In this document: piece by piece, positions 44,397 through 53,310 of the stretch
Numbering within the stretch: the stretch's first letter is position 1
Layout of the letters: each line of letters begins with the position of its first letter
Origin: Natrinema caseinilyticum
Lineage (GTDB): Archaea > Halobacteriota > Halobacteria > Halobacteriales > Natrialbaceae
Reading direction: 5' to 3'
Assembly: GCF_024227435.1 (NCBI RefSeq)
Contig: NZ_CP100445.1
Location: 372,001 to 436,000, forward strand
DNA length: 64,000 nucleotides
Program-made: the position numbers and the translations under genes
The notes under the pieces: model-generated
What the model was told of the DNA's origin: nothing
Databases searched by the model: none
What the model saw: the letters and a program-made list of their open reading frames with translations, nothing else

Positions 44397-45392
44397 ATGA
44401 GGAACAAGTTTGAAGTTTCAACTCGCGATGCTGATACTACCCCCCTTGCTGCCGTTCGACAACAGGACCTCCCTGACACGGTTCTGCCGTTGATCGAGTC
44501 GTACGACGAGATCGCTGCTGACAGGGATCGGTTCCTCTGGCAGTGGCTCTATCACCTTTTTCCGACGTTCAGGTTTTCGTGTGTCCAGGACGAACGCGGT
44601 CGCACCGTCCGCGACGCGAAATTGGTCGCGACGATATTCGCCGTCGTCGCTGACGACGTCGCGGAACAACACGCCGATCGCGCGACGTTCGACGAACTGA
44701 CCGCGATTCCGTTCGACCACCGGCGTTCGAACCCGGATCGCGACGACGTCGACGGCGACGTTATTCGGTTTTTATCGGACGTCTGGGAACAGTTCACCGC
44801 GCTCTACGACAGCGGCCCCCGATCCGCGGAATTCGAGGACCTGTTGCTGTTCGATCTCAAGCAGGTGTTTCAGGCGGTCGAATACTCGTACCTCGCGAAC
44901 GATTACCCCGGTCTGGTCTCGGAACGCGAACTCTGGCGGTACGACGCGTACAACATGCTGATCTTCGTGTACGCCGATATCGACCTCGCGAACGCCCCGT
45001 CGTTCGACTCGAGCGAGTTGTCGCTGCTCCGGCAGGTGTGTGACCGGACGCAGCGAATGGCGCGCATCGGTAACTGGATTTCGACCTGGAAGCGAGAACT
45101 CGCCGAGGGCGACTGTAGTTCCGGCGTCGTCGTCCACGCGTTGGAAAACGACATCGTCTCTCACGAGACGATACGGACGATCAGGAGAAACCGGACCGAC
45201 GCCGTAGTCCGTCCCGTCATCGAATCGATCGAGGAATCCGACGTCGTCGACCGGTTCCTGCAATGTTGGCGAGCAGAATACGAGAAGGCAATGCAGTTCG
45301 AGTCGGCGATCGACAGCATCGATGTCGGAACGTATCTCGATGGATTCGAACGAATACTGGACTACCACATCTCGAGCGAGGGGCACAAGTGA
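44397..45392 (+). CDS. Class I terpene-synthase-like protein
   Basis: Of the 331 residues, residues 80-105 read IFAVVADDVAEQHADRATFDEL, the spacing of the DDxxD/E metal motif (Asp86, Asp87, Glu90). About 140 residues later GNWISTWKRELAEGD gives the second metal (NSE) motif, N226-x-x-x-T-x-x-x-E234, then a tail like that of bacterial enzymes (SSGVVVHALENDIVSHETI). Arg181, 45 residues before Asn226, is a candidate pyrophosphate sensor. The second NSE position is Trp, where Asp is usual. Family: sesquiterpene or similar cyclases that bind an isoprenoid diphosphate with three Mg2+. The substrate is unknown. No prenyltransferase or P450 gene is adjacent. The start is supported by a TATA box. Confidence 0.6.
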   Translation: MRNKFEVSTRDADTTPLAAVRQQDLPDTVLPLIESYDEIAADRDRFLWQWLYHLFPTFRFSCVQDERGRTVRDAKLVATIFAVVADDVAEQHADRATFDELTAIPFDHRRSNPDRDDVDGDVIRFLSDVWEQFTALYDSGPRSAEFEDLLLFDLKQVFQAVEYSYLANDYPGLVSERELWRYDAYNMLIFVYADIDLANAPSFDSSELSLLRQVCDRTQRMARIGNWISTWKRELAEGDCSSGVVVHALENDIVSHETIRTIRRNRTDAVVRPVIESIEESDVVDRFLQCWRAEYEKAMQFESAIDSIDVGTYLDGFERILDYHISSEGHK

Positions 45393-45837
45393 CGGTCGCG
45401 TCGTAACGGGTTCGTAACCGGAGTCGATTCCCGGACGGGCGGTTCGACGTGGGTCGGTTCGGTTTTCGACGTCGTAGCCGCGGCTATCGGTGTCGTCGTT
45501 CACCGAGGACCGTGACGGAGACAGAGACGCCGTCCCGCTATACAGCGCCTTCCGAATTCAGAGACTGTGTACTCCTCGGCCCGTCTCCTTTCGGTGTGGC
45601 GAAAGCGGAGGCGTTCACCGACGGCCTCGACCGCGTTGACCTGGACGGACATCCACCGGTCGGATAGCGTTGCCTGGCCGCTTCGGTATGATCTCATTTC
45701 GGGGCCGAACGGGACCAGCATCACGTTTCCGGTCGGATCTGCCGGCGGAGCGGTCGCGAGGAGCGGACGACCGTAATGTCCACCTAGATGATTCTCCACC
45801 GCTCATAACTTTACCACCTCGTAACACGTGGCCGGGT
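45393..45837. other. Intergenic stretch before the deacetylase-like gene
   Basis: No convincing gene is seen. Two overlapping open frames exist (plus 45449-45667 and minus 45500-45799). The plus frame ends with AKAEAFTDGLDRVDLDGHPP, which is acidic like real haloarchaeal protein, but its start is Arg-rich. An AT-rich CATAACTTTA near 45804-45813 is a likely promoter for the gene at 45838. Confidence 0.35.
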
Positions 45838-46611
45838 ATGGTTGGGTCGCTATCACAACACGAAGAGGCCGACTCCGTCAGTGCAGGAACCGAGGACTCG
45901 AACCCAATCCAGTTCACGTACGATACGTACGAGGAGCTCCTGGTCCAGCTGCGATCACGGGGATACGAATTCACGTCGTACGATGGCTCCGTCACCGACG
46001 GCGAGGTTTTGTTGCGCCACGACGTGGACTGGTCGCCCCAGCGGGCGACGAAGATCGCGGAAATCGAGGCCGACGCCGGTGTCTCCGCGACCTACTTCTT
46101 CTTGCTCTCCTCGCCGTTTTACAACGCGTTGTACGAGGAGAATCGAGACGCCATCGATCGAATCACCTCACTGGGGCACGACGTCGGCTTGCACTTCAGC
46201 ACTCACCAGTACTGGTCGTCGGAACCCGCGGACGAGGATCTCGTTGCAGCCGTCGATCGCGAGCGCGACATCCTCTCGTCGGTGGTCGACGAACCGATCG
46301 ACGTCGTCTCGTTCCATATCCCGCCGGATTGGGTGCTGAAACGGAGCTACGACGGGTTCGTGAGCACCTACGAGAAACGGTTCTTCACGTCGATCGCGTA
46401 CCGGGGAGACTCGAACCAGCGGTGGCGTGATTCGCCGCCGTTTGCCGACGGGTTTCCCGGGCGACTACAGATCCTCGTCCACCCGGGGCTGTGGGCCGAA
46501 TCCGATCAAATGTTCGCCGAGCGGTTGTACCGCGAACGTGACGACCGACATCTGGCGATCAGTGAATTCCTCAATTATCAATTCATCGAGGACGGCGTGA
46601 GTAGATCGTAA
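45838..46611 (+). CDS. NodB-like polysaccharide deacetylase family protein
   Basis: The 257-residue protein has LLRHDVDWS (Asp62, Asp64) for the first NodB metal motif and GLHFSTH (His119, His123) for the second, followed by SFHIPPDW and a late HPGLW. It is cytoplasmic, as no signal peptide is visible. Members of this branch act on small sugars or nucleotide sugars in glycan pathways. It lies 47 bases upstream of a formyltransferase gene on the same strand, so both may modify the same amino sugar. The ATG at 45838 is preferred over the upstream extension. Confidence 0.75.
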   Translation: MVGSLSQHEEADSVSAGTEDSNPIQFTYDTYEELLVQLRSRGYEFTSYDGSVTDGEVLLRHDVDWSPQRATKIAEIEADAGVSATYFFLLSSPFYNALYEENRDAIDRITSLGHDVGLHFSTHQYWSSEPADEDLVAAVDRERDILSSVVDEPIDVVSFHIPPDWVLKRSYDGFVSTYEKRFFTSIAYRGDSNQRWRDSPPFADGFPGRLQILVHPGLWAESDQMFAERLYRERDDRHLAISEFLNYQFIEDGVSRS

Positions 46612-46658
46612 AACGATAGCTTTGAACGAAAGACATACTTCGACCCACCGATCGAAAA

Positions 46659-47690
46659 ATGGAACATACACAACTCGAACCTGAAGACGAACCGATCCGC
46701 GAGCCGCGGATCGTATTCGCCAGCTGTACGGACGCCGGATTCGACCTCTTTCGGTACGTCCACGAGGAACTCGCCGAAGTGACCGAACTCGTTTCGCTGA
46801 CGCCCGAACAGGGCGAGCGGAACGGCGTCTGCAGTTACTACGATCACGCCGAGTACGCCGCGGAGCAGGACATTTCGGTCTACTATCCCCAGACCTACGG
46901 AATGGACGAGCGGGACGTCGATCACTTCGTCACCCTCGACGCCGATCTCTTGCTCGTACACGGCTGGCAGCGGCTCATCCCCGGGGACGTCCTCGAGTCG
47001 TTCACGCGCGGAGCGCTCGGCCTGCACGGGTCGGCCTTTGGATTGCCGAAAGGGCGGGGCCGGTCGCCGATGAACTGGTCGCTCATCGAAGACCTCGACA
47101 GGTTTCTCCTCTCGGTGATGCACCTGGACGAGGGGGCCGACTCCGGTGACGTCGTCGCAACGCAGAAGTTCGACATCAATCGTCACGACGACATCCAGTC
47201 GCTATATCATAAGCTCGTCATGACCGGTCAACAACTATTCGACGAAATACTCGACGACGTCCTGGCTGGAACCGCAGAACTCGAGGTTCAAACGGCTGAA
47301 CCAACCTATTACCCGAAGCGGAATCCCGAGGACGGTGCTATCCACTGGGAGGATTCGACGAGAACGATCTACAACCTCGTTCGGGCCGTCGCACGTCCCT
47401 ATCCGGGGGCGTTCACCGAACACGACGGAACGCGCGTTACCATCTGGGACGCCCAGCCGTTCTCTGCGGATCTACTGCTCGACGAGCGCCCCGGCACGGT
47501 CGTTCAGGTCTTCCAGGCGAGCCAGCAGTTCGTCGTCAAGACGAGCGACGGCACGCTGCTCGTCACCGACTGGGAGGGGGAAAATTGGGACCCAGAGCGA
47601 GGGATGGTCCTCGAGTCGCTCACGAACGAGCTATCGGATAGCCCGAACCGGATCGATCGGCCGGAACACGAGGACTCGTTGACGCGGTAG
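46659..47690 (+). CDS. Sugar-type formyltransferase (FMT fold)
   Basis: The 343-residue protein resembles methionyl-tRNA formyltransferase, but archaea do not formylate initiator tRNA, so a sugar N-formyltransferase is more likely. LLVHGWQRLIP and GLHGSAFGLPKGRGRSPMNWS match the catalytic region (His123), and the Asp of EGADSGDV (Asp161) is present. The catalytic Asn expected two residues before His is Gly121. A C-terminal FMT-like domain follows (NLVRAVARPYPGAFTEHDG). It follows a deacetylase-like gene, which could supply the free amino sugar. Confidence 0.75.
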   Translation: MEHTQLEPEDEPIREPRIVFASCTDAGFDLFRYVHEELAEVTELVSLTPEQGERNGVCSYYDHAEYAAEQDISVYYPQTYGMDERDVDHFVTLDADLLLVHGWQRLIPGDVLESFTRGALGLHGSAFGLPKGRGRSPMNWSLIEDLDRFLLSVMHLDEGADSGDVVATQKFDINRHDDIQSLYHKLVMTGQQLFDEILDDVLAGTAELEVQTAEPTYYPKRNPEDGAIHWEDSTRTIYNLVRAVARPYPGAFTEHDGTRVTIWDAQPFSADLLLDERPGTVVQVFQASQQFVVKTSDGTLLVTDWEGENWDPERGMVLESLTNELSDSPNRIDRPEHEDSLTR

Positions 47691-47754
47691 TCGTGCGGGC
47701 AGCGGACCGATCCTCGAGCGGATCTCGTCGAGCGGATCATCCCGAATACGTGTG

Positions 47755-47762
47755 TTTTATAA
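47755..47762 (+). promoter_or_regulatory. TATA box of the rpl21e-rpoF operon
   Basis: TTTTATAA lies 30-37 bases before the rpl21e ATG at 47792, leaving a leader of only a few bases. Confidence 0.6.
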
Positions 47763-47767
47763 CCGTC

Positions 47768-47782
47768 ACCGGATAATCCGGT
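47768..47782. promoter_or_regulatory. Perfect 15-bp palindrome between TATA and start of rpl21e
   Basis: ACCGGAT-A-ATCCGGT is a perfect inverted repeat (7+1+7) starting six bases after the TATA box and ending nine bases before the rpl21e ATG. It overlaps the expected transcription start, the position of a typical archaeal repressor site. Confidence 0.45.
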
Positions 47783-47791
47783 CGTACGACC

Positions 47792-48100
47792 ATGCCGAAG
47801 TCTAATGGCCCTCGTCAGGGAACTCGGAAGAAGCTCGCGAACAAACCTCGAGATCGCGGTACGTCGCCGCCGCAGCGGGCGATTCAGGAGTACGAGACCG
47901 GTGAGAAAGTACATCTGAAAATCGACCCGAGCGTACCGGACGGTCGCTTCCACCCTCGATTCGACGGGCGAACCGGCGAAGTCGTCGGGAAACAGGGGAG
48001 CGCGTTCAAGGTACAGATCAACGACGGCGGGAAGGACAAAACGCTGCTCGTGACCGCAGCACACCTTCGCGCGCAGAATCAGGAAAAATCCCGGATCTAA
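47792..48100 (+). CDS. rpl21e: 50S ribosomal protein L21e
   Basis: The 102-residue ribosomal protein is L21e, with the typical start [23 protein letters not shown]. The SH3-like core is [24 protein letters not shown]. It is unusually basic for this proteome, as expected of an rRNA binder. It is first in the operon L21e-Rpb4, with the next gene 7 bases downstream. Confidence 0.95.
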   Translation: MPKSNGPRQGTRKKLANKPRDRGTSPPQRAIQEYETGEKVHLKIDPSVPDGRFHPRFDGRTGEVVGKQGSAFKVQINDGGKDKTLLVTAAHLRAQNQEKSRI

Positions 48101-48107
48101 CTCAGGG

Positions 48108-48464
48108 ATGACGATCTTCAAAGAGATCGTCGACGAGGAGTTCCTGACGGTCTCGGAAACGAAGGAGCTGCTCGCCGACATCGAAGCCGAACGCGCGTTG
48201 GACGAGGATCGCGAGCTGCGCTACGAACTCGCGCGAGCCATCGAACACGCAAACCGGTTTGCCGTCCTGGAACCCGCCGATGCCCAGCAACTCGTCGACG
48301 ACTTGCAGGCTCTCGAGAAGGTGGACGAGCCCACCGCCTACAAAATCGCGAACCTGCTGCCGCGGGATCGGGACGAGCTCCGGTCGGTGTACGCACAGCA
48401 GCGATATACCCTGTCGGGAGACGAACTGGACGAAATCCTCAACGTCGTCGCGCAGTACGTCTGA
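48108..48464 (+). CDS. rpoF: RNA polymerase subunit Rpo4 (Rpb4/RpoF)
   Basis: The 118-residue helical protein forms the stalk of archaeal RNA polymerase with Rpo7. FLTVSETKELLADIEAERA is its N-terminal helix, and the HRDC-like end has YKIANLLPRDRDELRSVYAQQRYTL. The order L21e-Rpb4-DUF655-KsgA is conserved in archaea. Confidence 0.92.
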   Translation: MTIFKEIVDEEFLTVSETKELLADIEAERALDEDRELRYELARAIEHANRFAVLEPADAQQLVDDLQALEKVDEPTAYKIANLLPRDRDELRSVYAQQRYTLSGDELDEILNVVAQYV

Positions 48465-48551
48465 GATCACCAGCCGTCCGGTTCACGGAGCGAATCAGCG
48501 GTCGAACGCTATCGTTGCGCTCCGTCCAGCCGTCTGATAGCGGGCCGACTC

Positions 48552-48558
48552 TTTAAGT
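48552..48558 (+). promoter_or_regulatory. TATA box for the DUF655 gene
   Basis: TTTAAGT lies 25-31 bases before the ATG at 48583. This suggests the DUF655 gene has its own promoter in addition to read-through from rpoF. Confidence 0.5.
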
Positions 48559-48582
48559 ACGACGTCGCCGTATCGGGATTCA

Positions 48583-49182
48583 ATGAGCGAAGCCGATGGC
48601 GACGAGACGGACGTTCGGCGTGCGGTCGTGTTGGATTACCTCGCACACGGACTGTCGGAAGACGGCCGACCACAGTACGCGAAGTCACCGGCAGGCTACG
48701 CTGTTGGTATTGAGGACTTTCAGCTCTACCAGGTCGCGTTCGATGAGGACGAACGGCTCACGATCGGGAGCGAGGTGGTCGTCGAACCGCCCGCGGAGCG
48801 GGACGTCGTTACCGAGGCACATCGTGTCGAATACGACGATCTCTCCTCCGGCGCGCAGTCGGAACTCGAGTACGTCGTCGCCGATCTCGTCGAGGACGAC
48901 GAGCAGCGATTCGTCGACTTCTACAACGACGCCCAGCCGATAACGCTTCGACTCCACCAGCTCAACCTGTTGCCGGGAATCGGGAAGAAGCTCCGAAACG
49001 GCATTCTCGACGAGCGCAAGCGCAAACCCTTCGAGAGCTTCGAGGAACTGTCCGAACGGGTCTCCGGGCTCCACGACCCCGACCAGATCCTCGTCGATCG
49101 TATCCTAGAGGAGTTGCGCGACGACGACCTGAAGTATCAGACGTTCGTCGGCCGTCGAGAGCAACAACAGGGCCAGAACTAG
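48583..49182 (+). CDS. DUF655 RNA-binding protein
   Basis: The 199-residue protein has an OB-like N-terminal half (AVVLDYLAHG... VVVEPPAERDVV) and a helix-hairpin-helix C-terminal half (HQLNLLPGIGKKLRNGILDERKRKPFESFEELSERV). The DUF655 family is archaeal, conserved beside rpoF and ksgA, and predicted to bind RNA. Its position between Rpb4 and the 16S rRNA methylase suggests a role in rRNA processing. Confidence 0.88.
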   Translation: MSEADGDETDVRRAVVLDYLAHGLSEDGRPQYAKSPAGYAVGIEDFQLYQVAFDEDERLTIGSEVVVEPPAERDVVTEAHRVEYDDLSSGAQSELEYVVADLVEDDEQRFVDFYNDAQPITLRLHQLNLLPGIGKKLRNGILDERKRKPFESFEELSERVSGLHDPDQILVDRILEELRDDDLKYQTFVGRREQQQGQN

Positions 49183-49407
49183 GCGCCGCTCCAGAACGAA
49201 CGGTACTCGCCGGCGCGAGTGTCGTTCTTCGGGTCAGTCGTTATTTTGTCGTATTCGTTTCACCTGCTCGGCGGGCTCGTCGACGGGCCCACGTCTCGTT
49301 CGTCGTCCAGTGGGCGACGTCGTCGAAACGCGACTGTGACGACCGCCGGGCTCTCGGCCGACCCGCGAGACGGTGCGTTTACACCTGCCCCGTTCATAGC
49401 GGCGACA

Positions 49408-50247
49408 ATGAGAGATCCAGACGGGTTAATCGCCCGAGCGGGCGTTCGGGGCGATCCGGACCGCGACCAGCACTTCCTCGTCGACGATCGCGTGCTGGAC
49501 CGGTTGCCGACCTATCTCGAGGAGATCGACGCCGACACGAGCCAGCTGCTCGAGATCGGCGGTGGGACGGGCGCACTGACGGATCGACTGCTCGCAGTCG
49601 CAGACCACGTGACCGTCGTCGAGCGTGATCCAGCCCTCGCCAACTTTCTACGCGAGGAGTTCGCCGCCGAGATCGACGCCGGTGACCTGACGGTGATCGA
49701 GGGTGACGCCTTGGCCGTCGACCTTCCGGACTTTTCGGCGTCGGTGTCGAACCTCCCGTACGGCGTCTCGAGCGAGATCGCGTTCCGGCTGTTTCCGGAA
49801 ACGCGTCCGCTCGTGTTGATGTTCCAGCGCGAGTTCGCCGAGCGGATGGTCGCCGAGCCCGGAACGAGCGAGTACGGTCGACTGTCGGTCTCGAGTCAGC
49901 ATTACGCTGACGTCGAACTCGTCGAGTCGGTGCCCAAAGAGGCGTTCTCGCCGCCGCCGGCGGTCCAGAGCGCGGTGGTACGTGCGATTCCGCGCGAGCC
50001 GGACTACCACGTCGACGACGAAGCGTTTTTCCTGCGATTCGTCAAAGCGCTGTTTACCCAGCGCCGGAAGACGATCCGCAACGCGATCCGGAATACGGCG
50101 CACATCTCCGGGCTCGCGGATCCGGACGCGGTCGTCGATGCGGCCGAGGACGCCGTTCTACGGAAGCGGGCCGGTGCGATGGCGCCGGCAGAGTTCGCGG
50201 CGTTGGCCCAACTCGCGATGGAGGTCGGTGATCCAGGTGCCGACTGA
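49408..50247 (+). CDS. ksgA: 16S rRNA dimethyladenosine transferase KsgA
   Basis: The 279-residue methylase dimethylates two adenines near the 3' end of 16S rRNA during subunit maturation. Motifs: ARAGVRGDPDRDQHFLVDD at the N-terminus, LEIGGGTGALT (motif I), VVERDPALANFL (motif II) and catalytic NLPYGVSSEI. The C-terminal helical domain contains FVKALFTQRRKTIRNAI. The ATG at 49408 fits the family; the frame stays open upstream to 49219. Confidence 0.93.
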   Translation: MRDPDGLIARAGVRGDPDRDQHFLVDDRVLDRLPTYLEEIDADTSQLLEIGGGTGALTDRLLAVADHVTVVERDPALANFLREEFAAEIDAGDLTVIEGDALAVDLPDFSASVSNLPYGVSSEIAFRLFPETRPLVLMFQREFAERMVAEPGTSEYGRLSVSSQHYADVELVESVPKEAFSPPPAVQSAVVRAIPREPDYHVDDEAFFLRFVKALFTQRRKTIRNAIRNTAHISGLADPDAVVDAAEDAVLRKRAGAMAPAEFAALAQLAMEVGDPGAD

Positions 50248-50373
50248 TCCAGAACGGCGGTTCGACCGGGCCCCCCGAGTTCGGTCGGACGGCCCCTATC
50301 GGAGGGCCGATCCGTCCGGGACGACCGACGAATATTCAAAGCTGCGCGAACGACTCGCCGGTGGGACGAACGT

Positions 50374-51570
50374 ATGGCCGGATTACTGACGGGACTCGAC
50401 TGGTTGTCGGAGGCGATTCCGTCGACGCCTCTCAAGGTCGCGGTCTCTCTCGCTGCAGTGGCGGTCGTGATCGTGGTTCTCCTCTCCTATCGTCGATTCT
50501 ACTCGTGGGTTTGCGAACGGTCGAAGCCGTTGTACGCCGACATCGTTTCGATGACCCTCCTCATCGGGGTCTGTCTGGCGTGTCTCGGAATCGTCACGGG
50601 AGTCTGGGGACGTGTGGAGGAAGTACAGCAACTGTTCACGACTCTCGATCTCGGTAGCGATGCCGTCCCCCGCGCGATCTTTTCGTTTCTCATGCTGGTC
50701 GTGACGATGATCGTTACCCGATTCGTCCGACGAGTGATCGAGGAAATCTTTGGCTCGTCGTCCGCCGTGACGGCACACCAGCGAAAGATTACCCACCGTC
50801 TCTCGCAGGTCATCATCTGGTCCGTTTCGCTCGTCGTCGTACTGGGCGTCTGGATCGACGACCTCGGGAGCCTGCTCGTCGGGGCCGGCTTCCTCGGGAT
50901 CATCGTCGGCATGGCCGCTCGTCAGACGCTCGGGACGATGCTGTCGGGCTTCGTGTTGATGTTCGCCCGGCCGTTCGAGATCGGTGACTGGATCGAGGTT
51001 GAAGACGACGAAGGCGTCGTCACCGACATCTCGATCGTCAACACGCAACTCCGATCGTTCGACGGGGAGTACATCATGATCCCCAACGACGTCATTGCCT
51101 CGAGCATGGTTACCAACCGCTCGAGACGCGGTCGCCTGCGCCTCGAGATAGAGGTCGGCGTCGATTACGCGACCGACATCGATCGGGCGATCGGCCTCGC
51201 GGAGGACGCGATCGACGACGTCGAGCAGGCGATGTCCGCGCCGTCGCCGCAAGTCGTGACCAGATCGTTCGGCGACTCGGCGGTCGTCCTCGCCGCCCGT
51301 TTCTGGATCGACAAACCGAGCGCCAGGCGCTACTGGCAGGCGCGAACGGCCGCGATTAGCGCAATCAAGCGAGCGTACGAGGCCGAGGACATCACGATCC
51401 CGTTCCCACAGCGCGAACTCTCGGGTCGGAGCGAGACCGGCGGGTTGCAGGTCGCCGACGAACGGCGGTCGACGACGTCGGAACAGGCCGCTGAAACGGG
51501 CCAGTCGGGCGATACCGACGGTAACGAGAGCGTCCAGGAACATCGGATGACAACGCCGGAGGAGAACTGA
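50374..51570 (+). CDS. mscS: MscS-family mechanosensitive channel
   Basis: The 398-residue membrane protein opens when the membrane is stretched and lets solutes out during hypo-osmotic shock. Four or five helices are seen. The pore helix is LVGAGFLGIIVGMAARQTLGTMLSGFVLMFARPF, followed by the beta domain (IGDWIEVEDDEGVVTDISI, then LRSFDGEYIMIPND). A polar, acidic tail follows. It is directly followed, with no gap, by the HemK2 gene. Confidence 0.9.
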   Translation: MAGLLTGLDWLSEAIPSTPLKVAVSLAAVAVVIVVLLSYRRFYSWVCERSKPLYADIVSMTLLIGVCLACLGIVTGVWGRVEEVQQLFTTLDLGSDAVPRAIFSFLMLVVTMIVTRFVRRVIEEIFGSSSAVTAHQRKITHRLSQVIIWSVSLVVVLGVWIDDLGSLLVGAGFLGIIVGMAARQTLGTMLSGFVLMFARPFEIGDWIEVEDDEGVVTDISIVNTQLRSFDGEYIMIPNDVIASSMVTNRSRRGRLRLEIEVGVDYATDIDRAIGLAEDAIDDVEQAMSAPSPQVVTRSFGDSAVVLAARFWIDKPSARRYWQARTAAISAIKRAYEAEDITIPFPQRELSGRSETGGLQVADERRSTTSEQAAETGQSGDTDGNESVQEHRMTTPEEN

Positions 51571-52143
51571 ATGGGGCTCGAGAACAGACGCGAGGAGGGG
51601 CCCGACGTCTACCAGCCCGCCGAGGACTCCGCGTTGCTGGCCGAGGCGGTCCGTGATCGACTGACGACTGCGGAACTCGTGCTCGAAGTTGGAACCGGGT
51701 CGGGTTTCGTGGCCGAGCGGATCAGCGACGAGACGAACGCACGAGTGATCGCGTCCGACCTGAATCCGCACGCGGTGCGTCAGGCCCGCGGTGGCGGTGT
51801 CGAGACGGTGCGGGCGGATCTGGTCGCTCCGTTTCGCGACGAGACGTTCGACGCGGTGGTGTTTAATCCGCCGTATCTCCCGACCGATCCCGACAACGAG
51901 TGGGACGACTGGATGGAACGGGCGCTGTCGGGCGGGGAAACCGGTCGCGCCGTCATCGATCCGTTTCTCGAGACGGTCGGTCGCGTCCTCGCCCCGGATG
52001 GGGTCGTCTACCTGCTCGTTAGCAGCCTCACGGGCGTCGACGAGGTCGTCGAGCGCGCCGGCGACGAGGGCTTCAGTGCCGTGGCTGTGGCAGACGAGTC
52101 GTTTCCCTTCGAGACGTTGACCGTACTCGAGTTACTCCGGTGA
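51571..52143 (+). CDS. HemK2/Mtq2-type protein (glutamine) methyltransferase
   Basis: The 190-residue SAM enzyme has motif I LEVGTGSGFVAERI and the catalytic NPPYLP. VYQPAEDSALLAEAV is the signature N-terminus of the HemK2 group, which methylates the GGQ glutamine of translation release factor aRF1. Its start codon follows the mscS stop immediately, so the two are co-transcribed. The methylation target is inferred from the family. Confidence 0.9.
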   Translation: MGLENRREEGPDVYQPAEDSALLAEAVRDRLTTAELVLEVGTGSGFVAERISDETNARVIASDLNPHAVRQARGGGVETVRADLVAPFRDETFDAVVFNPPYLPTDPDNEWDDWMERALSGGETGRAVIDPFLETVGRVLAPDGVVYLLVSSLTGVDEVVERAGDEGFSAVAVADESFPFETLTVLELLR

Positions 52144-52276
52144 CCGGCGCACGCGAGCACGCGTCGCGAAACGACCTCGGTCGCTACGACGTCGTAACCG
52201 ACGAGACGGTTCGAAACGGCCGAATTCGGCGCCCCCTCCCGATGGAATTACTACAGTGTATTAGTTCGGATGGAAA

Positions 52277-52285
52277 ATATTAAGC
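52277..52285 (+). promoter_or_regulatory. TATA-like box for the methionine synthase operon
   Basis: AATATTAAG lies 27-35 bases before the ATG at 52312. Confidence 0.45.
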
Positions 52286-52311
52286 GTCGGTATAGCCTAG
52301 CCGGAACCACG

Positions 52312-53310
52312 ATGACTGAGTACGTTTCGACCACGCCGGGGCTGTATCCGCTCCCGGACTGGGCGAAAGACGACCTCTCGGACCTCAAAGGACATCAGAA
52401 ACACGACCTCGTCAGCGGCGACGAGGGCGATGCGATCACCGCGGCCTACGATGCAGCCCGCGAGGAAGTGATCGAGGTCCAACAGGAGGCCGGACTCGAC
52501 CGCATCGTCGAGGGCCAACTGCGGTGGGACGACATGCTCGCACACCCGCTCGCGGTCCACGAGGCGGTCGAAACGCGTGGGATCGTCCGCTACTACGACA
52601 ACAATAACTTCTACCGCGAACCGGTCGTCGAAGGAGAACTCGGATTCTCCGGCGACGTCGCCTCGGAACTCGAGTCGGCCGCCGAACTGACCGACGACCT
52701 GCAGGCGGTCCTCCCCGGCCCGTACTCGCTTGCGGATCTCGCCACGGACGACCACTACGGGGACGAGGCCGAATTCCTCGACGCGATCGCCGATTTCCTC
52801 GCCGACGAGGTGGAGGCGTTCCCGGCCCACGAGACGTTGTTCCTGCTCGAGCCCTCGCTCGTCGAGAACGCCCCGGGTGACGGCCGAGACGAGCGAGCGA
52901 GCGAGGCGATCGATCGGGTCGCGAACGCGACCGACGCGGACGTCGTCGTCCAGCCCTACTGGGGGGCACTCGAGGAGAAAGTCTACGCCCACTTGCTCGA
53001 TGCGGACATCGATGCGGTCGGGTTCGACTTCGTCGCGAACCAGGACGACAACGTCTACAACATCCAGGAGTACGGCGCAACCGACGACGCGTCCCTCGGC
53101 CTCGCGGACGGCCAGAACACGCTCGTCGAGGATCCCGAGGCGATCCGCGACCGGGTCGATTGGGTCCACAACCAGCTCCAGGTGACCGAGTTCGAGACGA
53201 TCTACCTCACTACCAACACCGAAACGTTCTACCTGCCCTACGGCAAGTACGTCGAGAAACTCGAGGTCCTTGCCGAAGCCGCGGATCTCGCGGAGGTGAC
53301 CGCCGCATGA
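52312..53310 (+). CDS. MetE-like barrel protein without zinc ligands
   Basis: The 332-residue protein is related to the methionine synthase (MetE) barrel, with TTPGLYPLPDWAKDDL, GPYSLADLA and a C-terminal LGLADGQNTLVEDPEAI. It contains no cysteine, so the zinc site that activates homocysteine cannot form. It overlaps the zinc-containing second gene by four bases, and together they probably form a two-subunit, folate-independent methionine synthase, with the methyl donor unknown. The longer frame from 52270 precedes the TATA-based start. Confidence 0.78.
   Translation: MTEYVSTTPGLYPLPDWAKDDLSDLKGHQKHDLVSGDEGDAITAAYDAAREEVIEVQQEAGLDRIVEGQLRWDDMLAHPLAVHEAVETRGIVRYYDNNNFYREPVVEGELGFSGDVASELESAAELTDDLQAVLPGPYSLADLATDDHYGDEAEFLDAIADFLADEVEAFPAHETLFLLEPSLVENAPGDGRDERASEAIDRVANATDADVVVQPYWGALEEKVYAHLLDADIDAVGFDFVANQDDNVYNIQEYGATDDASLGLADGQNTLVEDPEAIRDRVDWVHNQLQVTEFETIYLTTNTETFYLPYGKYVEKLEVLAEAADLAEVTAA

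Noticed and set aside
45449-45667. Small plus-strand ORF before the deacetylase-like gene
   Set aside because: The start is Arg-rich, no promoter spacing fits, and an equally open minus frame overlaps it.
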